64,000 bases of DNA from Virgibacillus_F necropolis_A (GTDB lineage Bacteria > Bacillota > Bacilli > Bacillales > Amphibacillaceae): assembly GCF_044793635.1 (NCBI RefSeq), contig NZ_CP084992.1, forward strand, positions 2,976,001-3,040,000, written 5' to 3'. The translations under genes and the position numbers were made by a program. A model generated the notes under the pieces. The model was not told the DNA's origin. It ran no database searches and worked only from the letters and a program-made list of their open reading frames with translations. Shown piece by piece: positions 34,325 through 42,862 of this stretch; the stretch's first letter is position 1; each line of letters starts with the position of its first letter.

Positions 34325-34501
34325 TTTTATATAAGGGCTGAAATGTCGTGCCTCCAACTGAGAGGAAGACAGGAAGGTTTTTGCAAACACCCACTTTGAG
34401 GAGTGGTGGTTTAAAACTTTTTATTTGATATACGGCAATTGTGGCTTCCATAACATTTAAAATGAATGTAGACCAGTTTCCTTTTGGGAACTGGTCTTTT
34501 T
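34325..34501 (+). ncRNA. putative orphan small RNA
   Basis: A promoter-like TTTAAG/TATAAT pair (34291-34296, 34313-34318, 16-base spacer) is followed by about 175 bases without a supported ORF and then a strong intrinsic terminator. The segment has CCTCC (34351-34355), an anti-ribosome-binding-site motif common in sRNAs, a GAGAGGAAGACAGGAAGG stretch that could mask it, and a bulged hairpin (AAACACCCACT against AGTGGTGGTTT). The next gene on this strand is more than 500 bases away with a minus-strand gene between, so it is not an obvious mRNA leader. Confidence 0.5.
34470..34501 (+). terminator. terminator of the putative small RNA
   Basis: AGACCAGTTTCC / GGGAACTGGTCT with a TTTT loop and five T residues after it. 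Confidence 0.9.
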
Positions 34502-34546
34502 GTATGGGAATAGAGACTAGAAATTTATCTAGTCTCAACTCTTTAA

Positions 34547-34870
34547 TTAAGCAGCTTTTACAGAAATCCCGCAGCTTGCTAATTTTCTTTTGGATTCTTC
34601 ACTTGCTGGGAGGTATCCTTTTTCTAGCAATTCTTTTATGTATATCTTGTTATAAATAAATGCAAAAATTACAGAACCTATCCAAGTACCAATTCCTGCT
34701 GTCACAATTCCTAATGCTACCGCAATAATAAACATTATCGCAGCCCATTTTAGATCACCACGAAATAAAGCTGGGAAGAAACCAAAAAAGAAAGTAGTCC
34801 AACTAAATCCAACTTTAACTTCTTTTATTAAACCGATGCTATTCTCGAGTGTTACTTTCACTTTTCTCAC
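34547..34870 (-). CDS. small membrane protein resembling DUF2628/HrgC
   Basis: 107 residues: a beta-rich N-terminus (VKVTLENSIGLIKEVKVGFSWTTFFFGFFPALFRGD) followed by two membrane helices (WAAIMFIIAVALGIVTAGIG and SVIFAFIYNKIYIKELLEKGYLP). The GFSWTTFFFGFFPALFRGD loop with aromatic residues followed by a small hydrophobic region is like DUF2628/HrgC-type proteins of unknown function. The ATG follows AAAGGATGTG on the minus strand. It is convergent with the putative small RNA. Confidence 0.68.
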   Translation of the reverse strand: MRKVKVTLENSIGLIKEVKVGFSWTTFFFGFFPALFRGDLKWAAIMFIIAVALGIVTAGIGTWIGSVIFAFIYNKIYIKELLEKGYLPASEESKRKLASCGISVKAA

Positions 34871-35073
34871 ATCCTTTCGCTAAATAGTAAAATATACTTA
34901 ACTTTAATTAAGCATAGGAAAATTATACTATAATTTTGTCGAAGAGTTAATACTATTTTCAAATAAATGTATGTATAAGTAAAACCTTCCATTTTTGATA
35001 TGAAAATTGTATTATCTTTTTTACAATATGAACGATATGATAAATTAAAGTTTACGTGGAGGGGATGTATGAA

Positions 35074-35445
35074 ATGTCTTTTCATTTTGAAAAAATCGAT
35101 CATGTTCAGTTAGCTGCACCAAAAGGCGGGGAAGAAAAAGCCAGAGAGTTTTTCGTAGAGTTGCTTGGATTTGATGAAATAGAGAAACCGGAGCCGCTAA
35201 AACAAAACGGTGGTGTATGGTTCGTTGCAGGATCAATACAACTCCATATCGGGATGGAAGAAAAATTCGTTCCAGCGAAAAAGGCACATCCAGCTTTTAG
35301 AGTGGCGAATGTTGAAGGTTTGAAGGAACATTTGAGCGAAAATAATGTATCGTTTAAAGTTGATGAAAGGCTTCCTGGAGCAAACAGGTTTTATTTAATC
35401 GATCCATTTGGTAATCGGTTGGAGTTTTTGGAGTGGATGGAATAA
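35074..35445 (+). CDS. VOC family protein (glyoxalase-like)
   Basis: 123 residues. FEKIDHVQLAAPKGGEEKAREFFVELLG is the first VOC module with a metal-ligand His in HVQ, and RFYLIDPFGNRLEFLEW is the second with a late Glu ligand; QLHIGMEEKF in the middle supplies another His. The reaction is unknown. ATG 35074 is chosen because GGAGGGGATG lies about 10 bases upstream; other in-frame starts are too close. Confidence 0.85.
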   Translation: MSFHFEKIDHVQLAAPKGGEEKAREFFVELLGFDEIEKPEPLKQNGGVWFVAGSIQLHIGMEEKFVPAKKAHPAFRVANVEGLKEHLSENNVSFKVDERLPGANRFYLIDPFGNRLEFLEWME

Positions 35446-35483
35446 ATTTTATTACTTGTAAATGGCTGGGAGGGAAAGGTAAC

Positions 35484-35538
35484 AACTCGGGAGAGAATCT
35501 TCTTAACCCGGGAGACATTACCTAAAACTCGGGAGAGA
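35484..35538. repeat. three 13-bp direct repeats at exact 21-bp spacing
   Basis: AACTCGGGAGAGA at 35484-35496 and 35526-35538 are identical; AACCCGGGAGACA at 35505-35517 differs at two positions. Starts are exactly 21 bases apart, two helical turns. They lie between two convergent genes and a related AACTCGGG begins the terminator downstream. Confidence 0.75.
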
Positions 35539-35569
35539 CCCACATGCCTCCAACAAAACATCTTTCAAA

Positions 35570-35616
35570 AAACTCGGGCAATAGCTTTCTATTGGATAGC
35601 GATTGGCCGAGTTTTT
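35570..35616. terminator. terminator between convergent VOC and yvbH genes
   Basis: AAACTCGG / CCGAGTTT outer stem with inner CAAT/ATTG and GCTTTC/GATAGC pairing, followed by T-run on the plus strand and preceded by A-run for the minus strand. Confidence 0.8.
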
Positions 35617-35633
35617 CTACTACTATTTAACTA

Positions 35634-36248
35634 TTAATTGTTTATATAACGCTCAAAAATGTAACCGAAATCTTTAACACTGTACTTATCTTTATTCTCG
35701 ACAAGCCAAGCAAAAGCGGCCTCATTAATTTCTTTGAACTCATCTGACAATTTGCTTTCATTACTTCTGCTGTTACTTAGAGTTGAGGAAGCAAAATCAA
35801 GACTTTGACGGGAATAATTTATATATGTTTCATTGTTCTTAGTTGTCTCCGCAATCATAATTAATGCTTTATATAAATCCTTTAAATCATCTAGGTGATC
35901 CTTATGAACATCAATGTTATGAACGTTTTGTCCCATTTTAAATTGGATCTCAACATCTCTATCTAACGTTCCGGCTGTTTCCAGTTCTACATCTGAGATC
36001 GTATTGTAACGGTAATCAAAACGACGCAATGTACGTTTTTTACTTGCCGCACTTGTTCCATCGACATGAATTAACGCTTTGTTTGTAAAACAGTATTCAT
36101 CCGATTTTGATTTAATCAGGAAGAATATTTTTTCGTCATCTTCATGCATTACATAATCATCTGAGTCAACCTTATCGTAATCAACAGGTTGGATTACTTT
36201 TCCTACATCACTAATTCCAAGTACATCTGACGCGACTTTCCCAAACAT
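35634..36248 (-). CDS. yvbH: PH-domain protein YvbH
   Basis: 204 residues, matching B. subtilis YvbH: DVLGISDVGKVIQP, VDSDDYVMHEDDEKIFFLIKSKSDEYCFTNKAL, HVDGTSAASKKRTLRRFDY and VELETAGTLDRDVEIQFKMG. The N-terminal ~130 residues form the bacterial PH-like domain; the C-terminal helices (ALIMIAETTKNNETY to the end) are specific to this family. Cytoplasmic, function unknown. The start is ATG 36248 with GAGGGGATTGG upstream on the minus strand. Confidence 0.88.
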   Translation of the reverse strand: MFGKVASDVLGISDVGKVIQPVDYDKVDSDDYVMHEDDEKIFFLIKSKSDEYCFTNKALIHVDGTSAASKKRTLRRFDYRYNTISDVELETAGTLDRDVEIQFKMGQNVHNIDVHKDHLDDLKDLYKALIMIAETTKNNETYINYSRQSLDFASSTLSNSRSNESKLSDEFKEINEAAFAWLVENKDKYSVKDFGYIFERYINN

Positions 36249-36351
36249 TTTACCAATCCCCTCTATGAAATTATCACTACATACAAATTAATTGTAACAT
36301 ATAAATTCGGAACTAGAGTAAATAGTTTGTAAACTATAATAGGTCATTTTT

Positions 36352-36915
36352 CTAGTGAATCTTAACCATATACCACTTGTCTTCCCATTTCTTTTCCCTA
36401 AGGCGGTTGTGATATATTTTCATAAGATCATCGTTTTTCAAAAAATATGGGGTGGGGCGCACAGACATGTTCAGTATGTCATCGATTCCATGTGGTGTGG
36501 TTAATAATAGTTGATTGTTTTTATCCAGCGTTACCCCAATTGAGGTTACGGTTTCTGGGAACTTTGCAATGGCATCCTCTGCACTTGTATAGGGTGACGT
36601 ATTATTACGGACATGCATTCTAGCTTCATTTTTCACTGACCAAGGTATATCTGGCCGAGCTTTATGAAGTCTTTTATCAAGACGTTTTTCTTCTGTTTCA
36701 TCTATATTTGTCTGATCAAAATAAACAACATCAACATCCTGTGTAGCTTTTCTAACCCCGAATCCATGGATAACATCCCAAACTTTTGATCGTACAAATC
36801 CTGCACAGATCCACCAGTCGGGTAAGTTTAATGAACGCGCTGTTACTAAAACATCCATCATCCATTCATCATCATAAATGCTTTGAATTATGTCAGCTTT
36901 ATTTTCAATTTTCAT
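36352..36915 (-). CDS. nucleotidyltransferase family protein (DUF925, YitE-like)
   Basis: 187 residues. DWWICAGFVRSKVWDVIHGF followed by TQDVDVVYFDQTN is the Gx-DxD nucleotidyltransferase core, with the paired Asp residues as metal ligands. The C-terminus ends EDKWYMVKIH. The family (DUF925) is widespread in bacteria without a known substrate. ATG 36915 follows AAGGAGAGCC; the upstream in-frame start at 36933 lies before that site. Confidence 0.85.
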   Translation of the reverse strand: MKIENKADIIQSIYDDEWMMDVLVTARSLNLPDWWICAGFVRSKVWDVIHGFGVRKATQDVDVVYFDQTNIDETEEKRLDKRLHKARPDIPWSVKNEARMHVRNNTSPYTSAEDAIAKFPETVTSIGVTLDKNNQLLLTTPHGIDDILNMSVRPTPYFLKNDDLMKIYHNRLREKKWEDKWYMVKIH

Positions 36916-36985
36916 AGGGCTCTCCTTAATCAATGAAGTATTGCTAGTATAGCACTCAATATGGGAAAACCCTAAGTCGCTACCA

Positions 36986-37015
36986 TTGACAGTGTGGTCT
37001 CAATTTCCATATAAT
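36986..37015 (+). promoter_or_regulatory. strong sigma-A promoter of the second LmrB-like gene
   Basis: TTGACA (consensus -35), 18-base spacer, TATAAT (consensus -10), about 59 bases upstream of the TTG start. Confidence 0.82.
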
Positions 37016-37073
37016 GCTTATCATGCAGATAGATTTGTACGAACCAAAAAGCGCGCAATAAGGAGATGAAGAA

Positions 37074-38507
37074 TTGAAAAATGACCAAACAGAAGATATT
37101 AAACACATGAATAAGTTTCCGATTGTTGCGGTGTTACTCACAGGCGCTTTTGTTGCTATTTTAAATCAATTATTATTAGCTACGGCAATTCCACATATAA
37201 TGGAAGATTTGAATCTAACAGAGAATACGGCTCAATGGGTAACGACCATTTTTATGTTAGTGAATGGTATCATGATACCTATTACAGCATTCCTGGTCGA
37301 GACTTTCACAACACGAAAACTATTTTTAACGGCAATGATAATCTTTGCTGCGGGTACACTAGTTTGTGCACTCTCACCAAATTTCGCTGTGTTAATGATA
37401 GGAAGGATCATTCAAGCGGCAGGAGCGGGGATTATGCTGCCATTAATGATGACTATTTTCTTATTAATTTTTCCAATTGAAAAACGAGGATCTGCTATGG
37501 GGATGGTGGGCCTAATTATATCATTTGCACCTGCAATAGGGCCTACGTTATCTGGATGGGTTGTCCAGCATTATCCTTGGAGATATCTCTTTTATATTAT
37601 TTTACCTGTAGCAATTATCGATATTATTATCGCTTATTTTGTTTTGAAAAATGTTACGACTAGAACATTTCCAAAAGTAGATTATTTATCTATAGTATTG
37701 TCTACACTTGGTTTCGGTGGTTTGTTATATGGGGTTAGTAGTGCAGGTAATTACGGATGGACAAGTATTTATGTGATTTTATCGCTTGTTATTGGTGTAA
37801 TTTCACTTACTGCTTTTATAACAAGACAGTTTAAATTAAAGCAACCTATTTTAGAGTTCCGTGTATTTAAATATAAAATGTTTACCATTACAACAATGAT
37901 TGGGATGATTGCATTTATTGGACTTATTGGCGCAGAGACAATGCTCCCAATCTATATGCAAAATATGGCTGGTTTTACAGCTATCGAATCCGGAATTATG
38001 ATCATGCCTGGTGCATTGTTGATGGGATTCATGTCACCAATAACAGGGAGGATATTTGATAAAATTGGTGCTCGTTGGCTGGTCATTATTGGGTTGGCGA
38101 TTTTAACAGTAACTACTTTCTTGTTTACCGATTTAACAGCTAATACGTCATTGACCTATCTAACAGTTGTATTTGCGATACGAATGTTTGGTATATCCAT
38201 GGTGATGATGCCTGCAACTACAGCAGGACTTAATCAATTACCAAACAGGCTTATCCCGCATGGTACAGCGATGAATAACACTATGCGTCAAGTTGCTGCA
38301 TCAATCGGAACGGCAGTTCTTATTACAGTTATGACAGCAACAGCATTAAACACTGGTGATCCTAATGGACTTATTCACGGGGTAAATGTTGCCTTTTATG
38401 TGGTAACTGCTATATCTCTTATTGGGCTAATCTTATCCTTCTTTATTAAAGGAACCACACCAGCACAAGAACGGGAAGCTATGGCTCGTGCAGAGGGGAA
38501 TTCATAA
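37074..38507 (+). CDS. DHA2 family MFS drug exporter, second LmrB-like copy
   Basis: A 477-residue, 14-helix protein that is visibly similar to the 23841 exporter along its whole length (shared GAFVAILNQ, IFMLVNGIMIPITAFL, AIGPTLSGWVV motif C, GLNQLPNRLIPHGTAMNNTM). It should expel drugs using the proton gradient; substrate unknown. TTG start at 37074 with AAGGAGATG upstream, driven by a near-consensus promoter. No repressor gene is adjacent. Confidence 0.9.
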   Translation: MKNDQTEDIKHMNKFPIVAVLLTGAFVAILNQLLLATAIPHIMEDLNLTENTAQWVTTIFMLVNGIMIPITAFLVETFTTRKLFLTAMIIFAAGTLVCALSPNFAVLMIGRIIQAAGAGIMLPLMMTIFLLIFPIEKRGSAMGMVGLIISFAPAIGPTLSGWVVQHYPWRYLFYIILPVAIIDIIIAYFVLKNVTTRTFPKVDYLSIVLSTLGFGGLLYGVSSAGNYGWTSIYVILSLVIGVISLTAFITRQFKLKQPILEFRVFKYKMFTITTMIGMIAFIGLIGAETMLPIYMQNMAGFTAIESGIMIMPGALLMGFMSPITGRIFDKIGARWLVIIGLAILTVTTFLFTDLTANTSLTYLTVVFAIRMFGISMVMMPATTAGLNQLPNRLIPHGTAMNNTMRQVAASIGTAVLITVMTATALNTGDPNGLIHGVNVAFYVVTAISLIGLILSFFIKGTTPAQEREAMARAEGNS

Positions 38508-38510
38508 TAA

Positions 38511-38546
38511 AAAACTACTGTTATGTCAATTGGCATAACAGTTTTT
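38511..38546. terminator. terminator between convergent transporter genes
   Basis: CTGTTATG / CATAACAG stem with A-run before and T-run after; serves the LmrB-like gene and probably also the convergent minus-strand gene. Confidence 0.88.
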
Positions 38547-39499
38547 TAATCACCAGAAACTTTCTTATGTACAAGCATTTTTTTTCGATTCCCTAAAGAG
38601 GATACCACACTGTGTAAAATCATTCCCGCAATGACTAGAGCCATACCTGCAAATGAAATAGCACTTGGCAATGGTGCGCTCAACAATAACAGCTCGCCAA
38701 ATAAGACAAAAACAACCTCTACAGATTGGGTAGCTTCAATTGCTGCAAGTTTATGATTATCATGATTAACAAGTTCTGTGGCATAGAAAAATAAAACAGT
38801 AGCAATAATTCCGGATGAAACGGCAACTATAAATGTCTGTAACACTTGATTGGAGCTAGGTGCACCCTGGGTTGCGATTCCGTAAATTGATAAAAGAACC
38901 CAAAAGGGCATGCTTGCGATTGTCATACCTAATATGCGCTGGAATGTGTTTAATTGTCCGTTTACAACTTGCATCATTTTCCGATTTCCAAGTGGATAGG
39001 CAAATGCAGCAATAATTAATGGGATTACACACAATACGACGTTTAGGACTGGAACAGATGAGGCGTGTTCCAACTGCATGATAAAAACTCCACTTAGTAT
39101 AATAAGTGAGATAAAAATACTTTGCATTGGAATTCGTTGTTTTTTACCCTTGCTTAAAAAGGGTACAAGCAGGGAGCCAGCTATTATGGTTATCTGGAAA
39201 GTTGCCGCGACTAACCAACCAGGTCCATAGATGGTTGCAAATGTAAGTGGTGCGTAGAAAAGTCCAAATCCAACCGTACTCCAAATAATCCAGGGGAGCG
39301 GTTGTTTTTTAATATGAGTAAACACAGGTCTGACATTTCGTTTATATCCTACAATAATGAGTAATAGGGGCAGCATGAAGAAAAAACGTAATGTAGCGCT
39401 CCATACCCAGCTTCCACCTTCAAGTTCCATTGCACGATTCAACACGAATGTTACAGAGAAAAATAATGCTGATAAGATTCCAATTATCGTTGCCTTCAC
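38546..39499 (-). CDS. multidrug-resistance efflux (EmrE-like DMT) transporter
   Basis: 317 residues with ten predicted helices in two five-helix repeats, as in DMT/EamA proteins. FSVTFVLNRAMELEGGSWVWSATLRFFF and the GFGLFYAPLTFATIYGPGWLVAATFQ stretch identify the ten-TM multidrug efflux branch (PF13536). The substrate is unknown. The start is ATG 39499 with GAGGTGGC upstream on the minus strand. Confidence 0.85.
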   Translation of the reverse strand: MKATIIGILSALFFSVTFVLNRAMELEGGSWVWSATLRFFFMLPLLLIIVGYKRNVRPVFTHIKKQPLPWIIWSTVGFGLFYAPLTFATIYGPGWLVAATFQITIIAGSLLVPFLSKGKKQRIPMQSIFISLIILSGVFIMQLEHASSVPVLNVVLCVIPLIIAAFAYPLGNRKMMQVVNGQLNTFQRILGMTIASMPFWVLLSIYGIATQGAPSSNQVLQTFIVAVSSGIIATVLFFYATELVNHDNHKLAAIEATQSVEVVFVLFGELLLLSAPLPSAISFAGMALVIAGMILHSVVSSLGNRKKMLVHKKVSGD

Positions 39500-39631
39500 T
39501 TTGCCACCTCAAATCATCACATTACATGTAATCATATCAATTTATGCTCGTTTGGGATAGATGCTTTCATGCATAAATCGTGAAGGATTTCCAAAAACTA
39601 ATTAGATAAAAGGAAAGGAGAGACTGCAATT

Positions 39632-39784
39632 ATGTCAGGAAAACCAAAAGGACCGAAGCAGCAAGAAGAACCGAATTTACCAAAAAGCCCAAAGCAGCCA
39701 TACGGTGAACCATTGAGTGGTTCCCATAAAGTTAAAAACAAGAATCACTCAAGGGATAAAAATAACGCATCACATGATATGTAA
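39632..39784 (+). CDS. sspP: small acid-soluble spore protein P (SspP)
   Basis: A 50-residue gene. Its C-terminal half, EPLSGSHKVKNKNHSRDKNNASHDM, split here as EPLSGSHKVKNKNH and SRDKNNASHDM, matches the conserved SspP end (PLSGSKKVKNRNHTRQKHNxSHDM pattern). The N-terminus is a Lys/Pro-rich tail. SspP is a minor SASP packed into the forespore, which confirms a spore former. ATG 39632 follows AGGAAAGGAGAG. A sigma-G promoter should precede it; I cannot define one clearly in 39500-39620. Confidence 0.88.
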   Translation: MSGKPKGPKQQEEPNLPKSPKQPYGEPLSGSHKVKNKNHSRDKNNASHDM

Positions 39785-39791
39785 AACATGG

Positions 39792-39820
39792 TAAAGGCAG
39801 TCATAAAGGCTGCCTTTTTT
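39792..39820 (+). terminator. sspP terminator
   Basis: AAAGGCAG / CTGCCTTT with a 9-base loop and a six-T tail, 8 bases after the sspP stop. Confidence 0.9.
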
Positions 39821-39912
39821 AGCAGGTAAGAAAGTATAAATCCTTTCTTACTGCATAAGTGCAACTAAGGCTTTCGCCATTAAGGCTTGGCGATAAGCCG
39901 AGTTTTCTAACA
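39821..39912. repeat. dispersed intergenic repeat, family R2
   Basis: AGCAGGTAAGAAAGTATAAATCC, TTTCTTACTGCATAAGTGC and the GGCTTTCGCCATTAAGG, TTGGCGATAAGCC, GAGTTTTCTAACA segments nearly repeat 26187-26281. The rest of this gap to 40025 holds no gene. Confidence 0.85.
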
Positions 39913-40025
39913 CCTTGTTTAATTATAAGAGCCCTTATGAAAAAGGATTTTTAAAAAATAAGTCGAAATAGTTTATAGATAACCACCATTATTACTTAAA
40001 ATTCTTTCCGTGAAGGGGATCTGTC

Positions 40026-40532
40026 ATGTCGGCTAAGATCATTGGTCTTGCACCAATTATACCAACGAATCCAAAGATATTGATTGTCGGTTCCATGCCA
40101 AGTGTAATCTCGTTAAGAAATCAAGAATACTACGGTAATCCCCGAAATCATTTCTGGGATATTCTTTTTGAGTTATTTTCACAAAATCCTTTAACTGATT
40201 ATCAAGCGAAAATAAATTTTATAAAACAAAACCATCTTGCTTTATGGGATGTAATTGGTTCATGTTATCGGCAAGGCAGTTTAGATGCTAAAATTACAGA
40301 AGAAGAGCCGAATGATATAGTTGGCTTGCTAGAGAAGCATCCAACTATTCGACTTATTGCGTGCAATGGTACAAAATCTTTTCAAACCTTAAGGAAAAAC
40401 GTTGACCTGACAATGATGGCGGATATAGCAGTTATTAAGCTACCTTCAACAAGTCCAATTCCGGGCAGGTATACTAAATCGTTTCAAGGCAAAGTGAGTG
40501 AGTGGAGACAAGTCTTAGACTATTTGGATTGA
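40026..40532 (+). CDS. DNA-deoxyinosine (hypoxanthine/uracil) glycosylase
   Basis: 168 residues of the uracil-DNA glycosylase superfamily. KILIVGSMPSVISLRNQEYYGNP followed by RNHFWDILFEL is the family 6-like motif with the catalytic-region Asn, and LPSTSPIPGRY is the minor-groove intercalation loop. This is the pattern of deoxyinosine glycosylases (TIGR04274) that remove deaminated adenine. The ATG follows GTGAAGGGGATC. It overlaps the convergent phosphatase gene by 13 bases, tail to tail. Confidence 0.85.
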   Translation: MSAKIIGLAPIIPTNPKILIVGSMPSVISLRNQEYYGNPRNHFWDILFELFSQNPLTDYQAKINFIKQNHLALWDVIGSCYRQGSLDAKITEEEPNDIVGLLEKHPTIRLIACNGTKSFQTLRKNVDLTMMADIAVIKLPSTSPIPGRYTKSFQGKVSEWRQVLDYLD

Positions 40533-42589
40533 ACCCCTTTTTCAGTATAAAATATTTCATTTTTTCTTTGACCATTATATTGCAGTAATCTATTTGTAAC
40601 GGAGGAAGAATCTATCGATAACAAGCCAATATTATTATTAGTCTCAATAATCGATCCGTTTGAATCGGTGAGATAGTGTATTTCTTCTCGCCATTTATGA
40701 TCTCCTGAATTTGTTGCTTTCAAAATAAGGTTATCTTGCTGATCACACGACCGGCAAATAACCCGTTTTTTTCTTTTCAACGAATTAAACCAAATCGTAC
40801 TTTTTATTAATTTTCCCCAAATTCCAGAAAAACTCATATTCTGAATAGGGCTACTTGTAAATTGTTGGATCGTGATTTTTTGATTGTCACTGAATGTTAC
40901 ATTCGATTTCACCGCACCAGCATAATGAACATCCCCTGATAAAATAATACATTGACTTGGATTCCATGCGGCAAGTTGCTGGATAAATCGATTGAATCCC
41001 TTCCCGTTATATTTCCATGCCTCAAAGTCAAAAGCGTAACGAAGAGGAAAACCAAGTATGCGAAGCGGATATACATATTTCTGTAAAAAGGACTCGATGA
41101 CGCCAATGCCATACAATGGTGTAGGTGATACAATTGCTAATGCATCTCCTTTGTTCCAATCACTTTTTTCTAAAGTTGCAGCTATTACTTCCCATCCTTT
41201 TTCACCAATTAATTGAGGTGCATCTGTGTCTTCTTCTATCCTACTCCCAAATCGAATAGGTTCTGGAACAATATCGTATTCGCGCATTGTTCTTGTATCC
41301 AGGAAAAGCGTACGAGGAATAGTAGGAACAAAATGCCACGAACGGAAATTTAGTATTTCATTTCTCCATTCGTCACCGTTAAGTTTAGTGGCCTTCTTAC
41401 GCTTATCATTGAATTTGACTGGATCGTTTCCCCAACCTTGAAAAAGCCTATATGCATATAATCCGTTTGTTACCACATATTTGCCGAGTGGTTCACACGC
41501 AACATTTTCCTTCCATTCCTGGGATATATTCCAGTCATCCGTTATATCATGGTCATCAAATATCATATATGTTGGTGTGTTGGCAAGGACACGTCTAACT
41601 TGCGGCAATGACTTTATAAATGGACGTAGTTTTTTAAGTTGATCATTGTATCTAAATTCGTGATTTTCATATTCATCTGCCCGTTTATTGTAATTCGCAG
41701 GTTTGTCTGGATACATAAAATAAAATTGATTTCCAGCCATCAACTGTTCAAATGAAGAGAATAAGGTGCCATCCAAATCATCCCCCCATAATTGAGGTCC
41801 AAAGGTCAACAAATACATGACTGCATATTCACTAAATCGCATCATATGGTTTGCAGCATTACTTGATGTGAATTTGCAAAAATGTTCCATTATAAATTGC
41901 CTTCCATGAATTTTTTCAACGGCTGAATGAAAAGGGTCTAACTTAAGCCTCTTATCGACTTCAGTGAGTTGCTCTAAGTCATTTCCCATCAATTTCATAC
42001 TCCACATGGATATAACATGAAAAAGAGGATCTGCAACATCATCTGCATAAATTTGATCACCCATTAGAAATAGACTACTAGGTCTTTTTTTAACATCTGA
42101 ATGATGGTCTTGTACGGTTATATCAGCAGAAATTAAAGCATTGTTACCTACAGAGTGCGGCTTTCGACAGGAACCATACAAATTATTACTTGGATTGTTT
42201 TGTTGAATATAAAATGTTGGAAAGGCTAGGTTTCCATAGACGATGGATTGGGGATTATTTGGTGTGAGGAGATTGAAACTGCCGAGATCAAGTTGTTCGT
42301 CTCTATTTGTAAATAAGATATTATATCCGATCAAGGTATCTGTTGGAAATATCTCAGCCTGGGGATTAACTTTTATTAAATGGATGTACATATTTTCTCC
42401 AGCATGTATGGTATTTGTTTCTGTGTAAATTTCAATAGCTTTGTAAGTTGGGGTATTCGCTGAACCACCGATGACTTGATACAACACCGCGTCTATTTGA
42501 AACGCCTCACTTGTAGCAATCCAAAGATAAACTGTTGTAGACTCCACCCTTCGAATAATAGGCCCCGACAAGATAGTTGGAATTTGCAT
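40520..42589 (-). CDS. PhoD-like metallophosphatase (alkaline phosphatase D family)
   Basis: A large 689-residue protein. The N-terminal ~130 residues are a beta-rich fibronectin-like domain (PIIRRVESTTVYLWIATSE). The phosphatase domain follows with LFLMGDQIYADDV (metal-ligand Asp residues), YMIFDDHDITDDW (Asp/His) and CIILSGDVHYAGAV near the C-terminus. These are the PhoD motifs that bind Fe/Ca and cleave phosphomono- or diesters. There is no Tat or Sec signal, unusual for classical secreted PhoD, so this may be a cytoplasmic member. ATG 42589 follows GGAGTG. Confidence 0.82.
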   Translation of the reverse strand: MQIPTILSGPIIRRVESTTVYLWIATSEAFQIDAVLYQVIGGSANTPTYKAIEIYTETNTIHAGENMYIHLIKVNPQAEIFPTDTLIGYNILFTNRDEQLDLGSFNLLTPNNPQSIVYGNLAFPTFYIQQNNPSNNLYGSCRKPHSVGNNALISADITVQDHHSDVKKRPSSLFLMGDQIYADDVADPLFHVISMWSMKLMGNDLEQLTEVDKRLKLDPFHSAVEKIHGRQFIMEHFCKFTSSNAANHMMRFSEYAVMYLLTFGPQLWGDDLDGTLFSSFEQLMAGNQFYFMYPDKPANYNKRADEYENHEFRYNDQLKKLRPFIKSLPQVRRVLANTPTYMIFDDHDITDDWNISQEWKENVACEPLGKYVVTNGLYAYRLFQGWGNDPVKFNDKRKKATKLNGDEWRNEILNFRSWHFVPTIPRTLFLDTRTMREYDIVPEPIRFGSRIEEDTDAPQLIGEKGWEVIAATLEKSDWNKGDALAIVSPTPLYGIGVIESFLQKYVYPLRILGFPLRYAFDFEAWKYNGKGFNRFIQQLAAWNPSQCIILSGDVHYAGAVKSNVTFSDNQKITIQQFTSSPIQNMSFSGIWGKLIKSTIWFNSLKRKKRVICRSCDQQDNLILKATNSGDHKWREEIHYLTDSNGSIIETNNNIGLLSIDSSSVTNRLLQYNGQRKNEIFYTEKGVQSK

Positions 42590-42814
42590 TCTTAAACACT
42601 CCACTCAATTATTGATTCCATTATTTTATTCATGGAAATCGAGTGTGTGCCCAATATAGAAAGAGGGAGAATCTAAGTTTTGTCGGAGTTTTTATAATTG
42701 GAATGTTAAATTGGATCTTACAATAAGTATTTAGGGGAGGTGTTTATAGTAAATCTCATTCATGATATGAACAATAAAGCATATAATAACAAAAAAAATA
42801 AATTGAGTTCTAAA

Positions 42815-42852
42815 TAAAAAAACGGTATTAGGAATAATACCTCATACCGTTT
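42815..42852 (-). terminator. terminator of the broken oxidoreductase
   Basis: On the minus strand AAACGGTATGAGG...CCTAATACCGTTT forms a hairpin followed by seven T residues. Confidence 0.82.
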
Positions 42853-42862
42853 AACTAGTGAC

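Noticed and set aside
35484..35538. CRISPR array
   Set aside because: Only three 13-bp units with 8-bp spacers and no cas genes.
42737..42814. Possible 25-residue ORF starting with GTG after GGGGAGG
   Set aside because: The ribosome binding site abuts the start codon and the peptide has no recognisable feature.
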